This document shows, piece after piece, positions 59,401 through 64,000 of a stretch of DNA of 64,000 nt; position 1 is the first letter of the stretch, and each line of letters opens with the position of its first letter. The notes under the pieces are model-generated. The model worked only from the letters and a program-made list of their open reading frames with translations. It was not told where the DNA came from and searched no databases. This DNA is from Corbicula japonica (lineage: Eukaryota > Mollusca > Bivalvia > Venerida > Cyrenidae), in NCBI GenBank assembly GCA_038501625.1, contig JAZAYU010000009.1:3905001-3969000 (forward strand). Direction: 5' to 3'. The position numbers and the translations under genes were made by a program.

Positions 59401-62400
59401 ATGATTGAAAATATAACAGTTATATGTCCATGACAATTCTCATACCATTTTTGTGTTGCCCTTGCGAAGAAATGGCGATACATAGGGATTGCTTTGTCCG
59501 TCTGTCTGTCCGTCGGTCACGAAAACTTAACGTTGGCTATAACTTTGCCATTTTAAATATTTCTTCATGAAACTTTCAAATTATATTGCTTATGACAACA
59601 CGCTCATGATGATGCCAAATTCGTTAGGTAAAGGTCACATTTGATGGAGTTAGGCCCCTTTTTGTACTTAGATTTTGACACGAAAACTTAACGTTGGCTA
59701 TAACTTTGCCATTTCTCAATATTTCTTCATGAAACTTTCTAATTATATTGCTTATGACAACACGCTCATGATGTTGCCAAATTCTTTAGGCCAAAAAAAA
59801 AATTAGGTCCGTTTCCGGTCTCCTTGAAAAAAAAAAGAGGGTAGGTAGGTAGGATTTTCTTTTTTTTTATGCCCCCGCCATGAAATGGCGACGGGCATTA
59901 AGAGTTGCTCCTGTCCGTCCGTCCTTCCGTCCGTCCGTCCGTCCGTCCGTCCGTCCGTCCGTCCGTCCGTCCGTCCGTCCGTCCGTCCGTCCGAAATTCT
60001 CGTGAACGCAACTCCTCCTAAACTACTGGTGGGAATTTCATGAAACTTTACCACAATGCTTGGCTTGATATGTAGTTGTGCATGAAGGTGGGGTTTCGCT
60101 CTTACATGTTCCGTTCAGAAGTTATGGCCCTTTGATACTTCCATTTACATTAGTTTTAACAGGAATATATCTTGTGAACGCAACTCCTCCTAAACTACTG
60201 GTGGGAATTTAATGAAACTTTACCACAATGCTTGGCTTGATATGTAGTTGTGCATGAAGGTGGGGTTTCGCTCTTACGTGTTCCGTTCAGAAGTTATGGC
60301 CCTTTGATACTTCCATTTACATTAGTTTTAATAGGAATATATCTTGTGAACGCAACTTCTCCTTAACTACTGGTGTGAATTTAATGAAACTTTACCACAA
60401 TGCTTGGCTTGATATGTAGTTGTGCATGAAGGTGGGGTTTCGCTCTTACATGTTCTGTTCAGAAGTTATGGCCCTTTGATACTTCCATTTACATTAGTTT
60501 TAATAGGAATATATCTCGTGAACGCAACTCCTCCTAAACTACTGGTGGGAATTTAATAAAACTTTACCACAATGCTTGGCCTGATATGTTGTTGTGCATA
60601 AAGGCGGGGTTTTGCTCTTACATGTTCTGTTCAAAAGTTATGGCCCTTTGATAATTTCATTTACATTAGTTTTATTCTTATATTTTGTGTTAAGCAAAAT
60701 ATGCATGTTGCCCATAACTTTAAAACTACTTGAGATATTGCCTTGAAACTTGAAATATATTTTCACCATCAAAATCTACATCATAACCAACAAGATCCAT
60801 AACCCTGCTTCCAATATTTTTTCAAATTATGCCCCTTTTTCACTTACATTTTGTGTTAAGCAAAATATACACTTGGCCCTTAACTTTCTTATGAAAGGAG
60901 GGATTTCAAAATAACTTGGCACAAATGTTCATCATGACAAGGTGTTGCATACAACACCCATGCCTGTAGGTCCAAGGTCAAGGTCACTGTTACTAAAAAT
61001 AGAAATTTCTTGCAAAATTGTGTCGGCTCTGTAACTTTGTTATTTGTCATTGGATTTTTAAATAACTTGGTTTAATCGATCACCATATTAAGACTGTGTG
61101 TCACATAAATTCCCAAGCCTGTAGGTCCAAGGTCAAGGTCACTGTTCCTAAAAATAGAATTTTCTTCTCCAGGCTGTAACTTTGTTATGAATGGAGGGAT
61201 TTCAAAATAACTTGGCACAAATGTTCACCATGACAAGGCGGTGTGTCCGCACAATACCCATGCCTGTAGATCCAAGGTCAAGGTCACTGTTACTAAAAAT
61301 AGAATTTTCTTGTAATAGGAATATAATTATCTCGTGAACACAACTTGTTCTACACTACTGCTGGGAGCTTTATGAAAAACCTATAGCGGGGGCATCCGTG
61401 TCCTTTGGACACATTTCTAGTTTTCTTTTTTTTTTTGGAGAAGTTGGTGTGCGATGCAAGGAAGGCAACTGATCATTATTTGCATATATACTGCAGTATT
61501 CAATGCAAGAACGCATAAAAAGCAGCTTTTTACAAATGTAAGCTCTTCAGCTGGAGTGCCAATTTATCAATTAATCCTTATGTCTATGTTGTGGTAATGT
61601 ACACTTGTTCACATGTATGCATGCTTGTCCGATTTATATAAAGGAAAAATTAAAAAAGTATAATGGGGGTCTGGGTCCCAGAGTTGGGGTAAGTGGGGGG
61701 TTCAGCCCACAGCGATTGTAGCCTTTTTGAAACACAAAATTGACATCTGGAGGCATGACTTCATCATTTATTGTTACAAATATTGATCAACTATTCCTCT
61801 TATATTACTGAAATTTCTCCATTACACAAAATTTCTAGAACTTCTTGCATATTTCCAATATGAAATTGTACATAATTGTTGTTCTGCTCTGTTTTGATAA
61901 TAAACATCTCCAATACAAATTTTATTCTGATTCATAAATTTTGCGTGTTTCCAAAGGATATCAGTGTACATACGGCATATTACGATATAGACCTACTTTC
62001 ATTTTTAATTTTGTGCATTCCGAGATTCACCATGGCATAAAAAGTTACGAAAACCAACGTATCCGTCTACCATATTTTAAGGTACTGTTGTCATTTTCAA
62101 TACAAGGCCATTTCAGTTGCATGATATATTAGTTTTACGTACTATATACTATGCTTTCTCTGCGTAAAAAAAGAGAATTTTCACACTCCATTGATACGCA
62201 TATAGCTACACGACCTTCACCCGCGCACATCTGTGTCACATGTTATTATTCTGCCAGGAGGGATTAGACAAATCACGTCACAATAAAAATCGTCCGAGGT
62301 AATGCCTTAGGCACGTGCATGTTAGCCAATTAAAAATAGCGACTGGGAATTTCACCGGATGTAAACAAATATTCTTTAACAGAGCTCCGAAATCGATATA

Positions 62401-63383
62401 GATTGAGCAAAATAATGCAGAAATCATATCTAACGTAAGGTGAAAAGTGAACACCAACAGACCAACTCGATAAAATTTATATATTAATTTTTGTATTAGT
62501 GGGAAACGTAGCTGGCGAGAATGTTTATTTACCGGCTTTCGGCCCATTTCTACACCATTTCTACACCCCTGATTTACATGAACCAATAAAAAGTTTAGGG
62601 TCGGGACCGAAATTAGAGGGTCGGTCGGGCGACTGGAAACAGACCTATTTTTTTCTTTGGTCTTAGGTCAAGGTCACATTTAATGGAGTTAGGCCCCTTT
62701 TTGTACTTAGATTTTGACACGAAAACTTAACGTTGGCTATAACTTTGCCATTTCTGAATATTTCTTCATCAAACTTTCAAATTCTATTGATTATGACAAC
62801 ACACTTATGATGATGCCTAATTCTCTAGGTCAAGGTCACATTTCATGGAGTTAGGCCCCTTTTTGAACTTGGATTTTAACACAAAAATTTAATGTCGGCA
62901 ATAACTTTGCCATTTCTCAATATCTCTTAATGAAACTTTCAAATTATATTGCTTATGACAACACGCTCATGATGATGCTGAATTCTTTAGGTCAACTTTG
63001 CATTTGATGGAGTTACGCCCCTTTTTGTACTTGGATTTTTATATGATAACATAATGTTGGCCATAACTTTGCAATTTCTCAATATTTCTTCATGAAACTT
63101 TCTAATTATATTGCTCAAGACAACACACTCGTGATGATACAAGTTGTTTTGGTCAAGATGGAGTTATGCCCCTTTTTGTACTTGGATTTTTCTTCCAACA
63201 TTGTACCTGAGGGCGACACAAGTGTTCAACTGAACACCCATCTAGTGTTGTTGTTGTTTTTTCCAACAGGTATTTTTGCAGCATCTTAGCCCCCTGTTAT
63301 CACTGAGTACGTTCACTGCCCTGTGGCTGACCATACTGGACTTCATGGACAAATACATGCATGCTGACCGTAGTGACCTGCTG
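29490..63383 (+). CDS. GBF1: GBF1, Golgi brefeldin A-resistance ARF-GEF (3' partial, 32 exons)
   Basis: GBF1 catalyses GDP/GTP exchange on ARF1 at the cis-Golgi and ER-Golgi intermediate compartment, driving COPI coat recruitment. Exons: 29490-29658, 30374-30505, 32510-32628, 33221-33329, 34290-34399, 36914-37186, 37629-37820, 38178-38255, 38981-39260, 40551-40765, 41324-41422, 42003-42197, 44590-44836, 45371-45504, 45654-45856, 46436-46559, 46982-47107, 47365-47447, 48173-48236, 48787-48959, 49494-49593, 50256-50432, 51320-51580, 51992-52107, 52383-52780, 53471-53631, 54241-54457, 55144-55331, 56148-56292, 56715-56845, 59077-59178, 63270-63383. They total 5,235 bp, 1,745 codons, frame intact at every junction. 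The ATG at 29490 was chosen because IYIIQGEI follows shortly, as in vertebrate GBF1, and an acceptor AG lies 1-4 bases upstream, implying a separate 5'UTR exon. Matches to vertebrate GBF1 include [53 protein letters not shown] and [13 protein letters not shown]. The last exon ends [15 protein letters not shown]; the next conserved block is outside the window. Confidence 0.96.
31090..31330. mobile_element. Best-preserved TTAA-type miniature element
   Basis: 241 bp with a perfect 16 bp terminal inverted repeat: TTAACCCTTTCCTGTA at the left and TACAGGAAAGGGTTAA at the right. TTAA target plus CCC/GGG termini is the piggyBac signature. Inside are two nested palindromes built on GATCCAGATCAGC and GGATCTACACTGG. 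No coding potential. A second, poorer copy follows at about 31350-31532. Confidence 0.8.
31799..32455. mobile_element. Cluster of degraded TTAA-type elements
   Basis: A left fragment (CAACCAGTGTAGATCCAGATC) at about 31835-31875 is followed at 32069-32455 by a copy whose GAAGCGAACATTGC and GATCTGTGTCTACAC segments are repeated two or three times. It ends about 55 bp before the GBF1 exon at 32510. Confidence 0.55.
33074..33206. repeat. Palindromic repeat 15 bp before GBF1 exon 4
   Basis: GATCATAAAACTAGAATGAG and CCAGTTTTATGATGTTGGG at the ends; CTGATTGGCTGAAATTG and TTTTAGCCAATCAGATGC inside. Its end is 15 bp from the first base of the exon 33221-33329, within the acceptor region. Confidence 0.8.
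33340..33515. mobile_element. Degenerate TTAA-type miniature element
   Basis: TTACTCCACGGGTACACC start and TATGGAGTAAATGGCT end with a shortened interior. Begins 10 bp after the GBF1 donor at 33330. Confidence 0.55.
33549..33703. repeat. Palindromic repeat, disrupted copy
   Basis: Left arm GGAGACCAGTCTTAAAACTTG is interrupted by a second CATGATTATAAAACTAAGAA; right arm CAGATGCTTGAGATTTGAG, CTCAGTTTTATAATCTT is intact. Confidence 0.65.
34128..34240. repeat. Palindromic repeat 50 bp before GBF1 exon 5
   Basis: CCCCAAGATTATAAATCTGA, CAGTCTCAAATCTCAAGG, GGCTGAAATGGAGACTGG, then a shortened right arm ending TCTCGGTTTTAT. Confidence 0.7.
34428..36438 (+). mobile_element. Tandem-core element family B with embedded family C module
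   Basis: Begins with the hairpin AGCTCGACTATTC-GAA-GAATAGGGGAGCT. The first core has about three units of about 165 bp containing CAACTTGAAACTTGGAATAT. At about 35030 it switches to the about 148 bp units of family C (AAGGTCAAGGTCACTGTT), and the family C 3' end (GTGTCC/GGACAC hairpin plus CTAG) sits at 36001-36022. Family B sequence then resumes and closes with CGAATAGTCGAGC, hairpin GCTGTC/GACAGC and CTCTTGTTTTT. Lies in the GBF1 intron 34400-36913. Confidence 0.78.
36679..36893. mobile_element. TTAA-type miniature element next to GBF1 exon 6
   Basis: Contains GTGTAGATCCAAATTAGC, ATTTCTGACCCTGAAG and GATCTGGATCGACACTG. Ends TTCATAGTTAA only about 20 bp before the acceptor at 36913. Confidence 0.55.
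36914..39260 (+). other. GBF1: GBF1 variable acidic/serine linker (exons 6-9, residues 214-487)
   Basis: Four exons encode low-complexity sequence between DCB and HUS. Exon 6 (36914-37186) opens with [10 protein letters not shown], matching the vertebrate LKMR start, then a basic patch ([16 protein letters not shown]). Exons 7-9 are rich in Ser, Glu, Gln and Asp, with a serine run near residues 450-475. The conserved VNPRGVRF at the end of exon 9 re-anchors the alignment to vertebrate GBF1. Exons 6-8 are recognised by open frame, splice sites, phase 0 junctions and position rather than by close similarity. Exon 8 (38178-38255, 26 codons) and others here have lengths divisible by three and could be skipped without frameshift. 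Confidence 0.8.
38691..38812. repeat. Palindromic repeat with shortened right arm
   Basis: GCCCAAGATCATAAAACTTA and TTTAGTTTTATGATCTTGGG are perfect outer ends; the right inner arm (GCCAATCAG) is missing. GBF1 intron 38256-38980. Confidence 0.75.
39401..39475 (+). repeat. tRNA-like sequence (probable SINE head)
   Basis: TGCTCTTAGGGTAGAGTGTC resembles a D arm with A box, CTGGCTCCAGGT an anticodon arm, and GCAGGTTCGAATCCCGCC carries a perfect B box (GGTTCGAATCC). It lacks a proper acceptor stem; sequence after it (to about 39650) may be the SINE body. GBF1 intron 39261-40550. Confidence 0.5.
40381..40532. repeat. Foldback inverted repeat, 44 bp arms, abutting GBF1 exon 10
   Basis: Left arm 40381-40424 and right arm 40489-40532 (GATTGAATCGATATTTGATG and inverse) are nearly identical. 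The centre holds its own hairpin AAGCCC-TTC-GGGCTT at 40445-40459. The right arm ends 18 bp before the exon at 40551, so it covers the likely branch-point region. Confidence 0.85.
40914..41136. mobile_element. TTAA-type miniature element
   Basis: TTAACCCTTTACTCCATGGG at the left; right end GGGAGAAATGAGTTGA is degraded. GBF1 intron 40766-41323. Confidence 0.65.
41773..41947. mobile_element. CAGGGGTTCC miniature element, copy 2
   Basis: Reads AGTGGTTCCATTTTACCCAG, GGAGATGACC, TTGACCCTTGAGATTAGCAG-like text and ends GTGGAACCCCTGAA, matching the complement of the 24.2 kb copy along its length. GBF1 intron 41423-42002. Confidence 0.65.
42249..44108 (+). mobile_element. Tandem-core element family C (TGCCCCCGCC termini)
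   Basis: 5' hairpin TGCCCCCGCCAT-GTA-ATGGCGGAAGGGCA. About nine to ten core units of about 148 bp, each with a FIXED block AGGTCCAAGGTCAAGGTCAC and ATTTCAAAATAACTTGGCAC. 3' part has GCGGGGGCATCCGTG, hairpin GTGCCCTATGGACAC, then ATTTCTAG at 44101-44108 and T. Occupies most of the GBF1 intron 42198-44589. Confidence 0.82.
44282..44347. repeat. Palindromic repeat, outer ends only
   Basis: TCCAAAGATTATAAAACTGA and CTCCGTTTTATGATCTTGGG joined over a 15-base centre: an internally deleted derivative. Confidence 0.7.
46249..46405. mobile_element. Possible small element (CCCCAATATTAAGACC)
   Basis: GAAACCCCAATATTAAGACC and ACTGGGGAAAAGTGGTCTTA at the left are partly echoed by AGGTGGTTTTATTT and AGGGAGGTCTTAATG at the right. 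Suggestive of a short inverted-repeat element in the GBF1 intron 45857-46435. Confidence 0.35.
47580..47977. mobile_element. TTAA-type miniature element expanded by a 30 bp minisatellite
   Basis: Right end GTAAAGGGTTAA at 47977. The segment GATCCTGATCGGAAGTCAC has been amplified so the element is about 400 bp rather than 240. GBF1 intron 47448-48172. Confidence 0.65.
47741..47920 (+). repeat. 30 bp minisatellite, six units
   Basis: Unit begins TGATCGGAAGTCACAGATGT and ends TCTGGCTGAC. Five units are identical; the sixth differs by two bases (TGATTGG, GCTGAT). The length is divisible by three, so all frames can stay open; the resulting reading frames are not genes. Confidence 0.95.
49018..49247. 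mobile_element. TTAA-type miniature element
   Basis: TTAAACCCTTTACTCGCTG start, GGAGTAAATAGTTA end, interior largely intact. GBF1 intron 48960-49493. Confidence 0.65.
50525..50733. mobile_element. TTAA-type miniature element
   Basis: TTAATCCTTTACTCCATAAA at the left and AGTAAAGGGTTAA at the right; the left palindrome arm has a small deletion. GBF1 intron 50433-51319. Confidence 0.65.
51591..51692. repeat. Palindromic repeat 10 bp after a GBF1 splice donor
   Basis: GCCCAAGGTCATAAAACTAA ... CAGTTTTATGAACTTGGGTC, with CTCAGATCTCAAGCATCTGA in the left arm. Begins immediately beyond the donor at 51581. A further partial copy, back to back, is at about 51817-51893. Confidence 0.75.
52819..53064. 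mobile_element. TTAA-type miniature element
   Basis: CATCCCTTTCCTTCATACAT start, GGAGGAAATGGTTAA end. Begins about 40 bp after the GBF1 donor at 52781. Two eroded relatives follow at about 53190-53345 and 53360-53435. Confidence 0.65.
55362..55443. repeat. Palindromic repeat, right half
   Basis: GGAGTCTCCATTTCAGCCAA, GAGACTGGTCTCCAATCTCA, GTTTTAT. Begins 30 bp after the GBF1 exon ending 55331. Confidence 0.7.
55568..55710. repeat. Palindromic repeat, near-perfect copy
   Basis: Arms run from GGTTATATAGCTGAGATTAG to CATACTCAGTTTTATATCC with inner GGCTGAAATGGCGACTG / TGATCGCCATTTCAGCC. It shares the GGCGAC centre variant with the copies at 18334 and 23458. Confidence 0.85.
55935..56048. mobile_element. 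Fragment of TTAA-type miniature element
   Basis: Only the right half remains: GCACAGGCTGATCTGGATCT, ACACTGG, then AAATGGTTAA. Confidence 0.5.
56869..56992. repeat. Palindromic repeat, diverged copy 23 bp after a GBF1 donor
   Basis: AAACTAAAGACCAGTCTCAG, GGTTGAAATGGAGTCTAG, TCTCCATTTCAACAAGTCAG. Both arms carry substitutions, some compensatory in position (TTGAAATGG / CCATTTCAA). Confidence 0.65.
57101..58815 (+). mobile_element. Tandem-core element family D (GTGTCGCCTGC termini)
   Basis: 5' hairpin GTGTCGCCTGC-GGTA-GCAGGTAGACAC. Core of about nine units spaced about 159 bp (ATATATCATCAGCATGAAC in each). 3' part repeats the terminus as GCAGGCGACACA, followed by the perfect hairpin GTGTTCC-GC-GGAACAC and CATTCTAG at 58808-58815. 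Sits in the GBF1 intron 56846-59076. Short open frames on both strands are by-products of the tandem units. Confidence 0.8.
59870..61420 (+). mobile_element. Second family C element, with a mosaic core
   Basis: Starts ATGCCCCCGCCATGAAATGG with the 5' hairpin and ends GCGGGGGCATCCGTG, hairpin GTGTCCTTTGGACAC and ATTTCTAG. Between these the core changes type three times: four units of about 172 bp (GAACGCAACTCCTCC) at 60002-60690, family B units at about 60690-60880, then family C units to 61310. TTTTCTTTTTTTTT flanks both ends and may be a target duplication. A GTCC microsatellite follows the 5' hairpin. Confidence 0.75.
59912..59993 (+). repeat. GTCC tetranucleotide microsatellite
   Basis: About 20 GTCC units with one GTCCTTCC variant near the start, directly after the 5' hairpin of the family C element. 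Short CTGTCCGTC-type runs sit at the same place in other copies, so this is an expansion of an element-encoded motif. Confidence 0.95.
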
Positions 63384-63445
63384 GTATGTACCTGGATTAT
63401 TTTATTTATGTAAAAATGTTGTAGCTTTGGCTTTATTGGTGTAAT

Positions 63446-63984
63446 AAACCCTTTACTCTGTGGGGTATGGCTGTTATCCATGGGCAAACAGTGTAGATCC
63501 AGATCAGCTGGCACATCCATGGGCAAACAGTGTAGATCCAGATCAGCTGGCACATCCATGGGCAAACAGTGTAGATCCAGATCAGCTGGCACATCCATGG
63601 GCAAACAGTGTAGATCCAGATCAGCTGGCACATCCATGGGCAAACAGTGTAGATCCAGATCAGCTGGCACATCCATGGGCAAACAGTGTAGATCCAGATC
63701 AGCTGGCACATCCATGGGCAAACAGTGTAGATCCAGATCAGCTGGCACATCCATGGGCAAACAGTGTAGATCCAGATCAGCTGGCACATCCATGGGCAAA
63801 CAGTGTAGATCCAGATCAGCTGGCACATCCCTGCAATCTGGATCTGCACTAATTCATCAAGTTGTTTCTGACCAATTAGTGAACAGTGTAGGTCTTGATC
63901 AGATGGCATGAATGTGCTGGCTGATCTGGATCTACACTGTTCTCATATACCTTTAAAACGCATGTATGTGGAGTAAAGGGTTAA
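63446..63984. mobile_element. TTAA-type miniature element expanded by a 39 bp minisatellite
   Basis: AAACCCTTTACTCTGTGGGG start and GGAGTAAAGGGTTAAC end at 63984. The left palindrome arm has been amplified into a nine-unit minisatellite, more than doubling the element. Begins about 60 bp after the last GBF1 donor in the window. Confidence 0.75.
63478..63828 (+). repeat. 39 bp minisatellite, nine identical units
   Basis: Unit starts CCATGGGCAAACAGTGTAGA and continues TCCAGATCAGCTGGCACAT. Starts fall every 39 bp (63478, 63517 ... 63790) with no visible differences, implying recent expansion or gene conversion. Confidence 0.97.
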
Positions 63985-64000
63985 CAAACAAGTTAGATCA

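Larger units (their letters stand above)
59793..62663 (+). mobile_element. Nested insertion with about 30 bp inverted termini inside family E
   Basis: The left end (from about 59790) reads CCAAAAAAAAAATTAGGTCC then GTTTCCGGTCTCC; the complement of the right end (to about 62664) reads CCAAAGAAAAAAATAGGTCT then GTTTCCAGTCGCCC, an imperfect terminal inverted repeat. TTTAGG on the left and CTTAGG on the right look like a target duplication, and deleting the insert restores the family E text. Interior 61430-62580 is unique AT-rich sequence with no convincing gene. It hosts another element at 59870-61420. Confidence 0.65.
59450..63245 (+). mobile_element. Tandem-core element family E, split by a nested insertion
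   Basis: Left part 59450-59792 begins TTGTGTTGCCCTTGCG, then units with ACTTAACGTTGGCTATAACT. Right part about 62664-63245 continues the same units and ends GAGGGCGACACA, hairpin GTGTTCA-AC-TGAACAC and CATCTAG. The interruption is a 2.87 kb insertion. The 3' end lies 24 bp before the GBF1 exon at 63270, so the splice-acceptor tract (TTGTTGTTGTTTTTTCC) directly adjoins it. Confidence 0.78.
48787..63383 (+). other. GBF1: GBF1 HDS region (exons 20-32, residues 985-1745, incomplete)
   Basis: Homology-downstream-of-Sec7 helical repeats contribute to membrane and lipid-droplet targeting. Conserved stretches include [17 protein letters not shown] (49494-49593), [20 protein letters not shown] (52383-52780), GYTSDSE (53471-53631), [12 protein letters not shown] (56148-56292), [15 protein letters not shown] (56715-56845) and [15 protein letters not shown] (63270-63383). 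Exon 28 (55144-55331) encodes a basic Lys/Arg/Ser linker followed by an acidic patch, as in vertebrates. The last introns are the most invaded: 56846-59076 and 59179-63269 are largely repeat. Confidence 0.92.

Noticed and set aside
59803..60054. Frame with [10 protein letters not shown] repeats
   Set aside because: Translation of the GTCC microsatellite in a family C element.
63478..63828. Regularly spaced identical repeats resembling a CRISPR array
   Set aside because: Units are directly adjacent with no unique spacers, and the genome is animal.
63242..63911. Long overlapping open frames on both strands (130-194 codons) with repeats such as [13 protein letters not shown] and [13 protein letters not shown]
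   Set aside because: They are translations of the 39 bp minisatellite inside a TTAA-type element. Unit length is a multiple of three, so all frames stay open; no gene evidence.

Overview
The window looks like nuclear DNA of a bivalve mollusc, most likely a venerid or related heterodont clam. It is AT-rich, its genes have many small exons with GT/AG introns, and the introns are full of short non-autonomous repeats of bivalve type. Species is inference; the two host genes are recognised from conserved protein sequence.

Both host genes lie on the + strand and both are incomplete. From the left edge to about 20 kb are 19 exons encoding the C-terminal half (about 630 residues) of tubulin-folding cofactor D (TBCD), a HEAT-repeat chaperone that helps assemble alpha/beta-tubulin. 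From 29490 to 63383 are 32 coding exons (1,745 codons) of GBF1, the large Golgi ARF1 guanine-nucleotide exchange factor. They run from the start codon through the DCB, HUS, Sec7 and HDS regions; the C-terminal tail lies beyond the window. The Sec7 glutamic finger and the brefeldin-contact methionine are both kept. The two genes act in different processes and nothing here suggests co-regulation beyond being neighbours.

The 9.4 kb between them (about 20.1-29.5 kb) has no confident host gene. It holds a broken non-LTR reverse transcriptase on the - strand (22.3-23.3 kb), miniature elements and poly-C runs. A possible small - strand gene (85 codons, cysteine-containing) is nested in the 12.2-16.1 kb TBCD intron.

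The most unusual content is the intronic repeat landscape. (1) At least five sequence-unrelated element families share one layout: a 5' hairpin, a core of about 145-172 bp tandem units, a copy of the 5' terminus set back from the 3' end, a 3' hairpin, then CTAG or CTTG followed by T. This is the layout of Helentron-associated or 'pearl'-like rolling-circle elements. Two of them have swapped core modules, and one GBF1 intron is a three-level nest of elements. (2) A swarm of about 240 bp elements has TTAA-flanked CCCTTT/AAAGGG termini, like piggyBac MITEs. (3) About 14 copies of a nearly perfect palindrome of about 130-145 bp often lie within 50 bp of splice sites. (4) Three further foldback inverted repeats are present, one ending 18 bp before a GBF1 exon.
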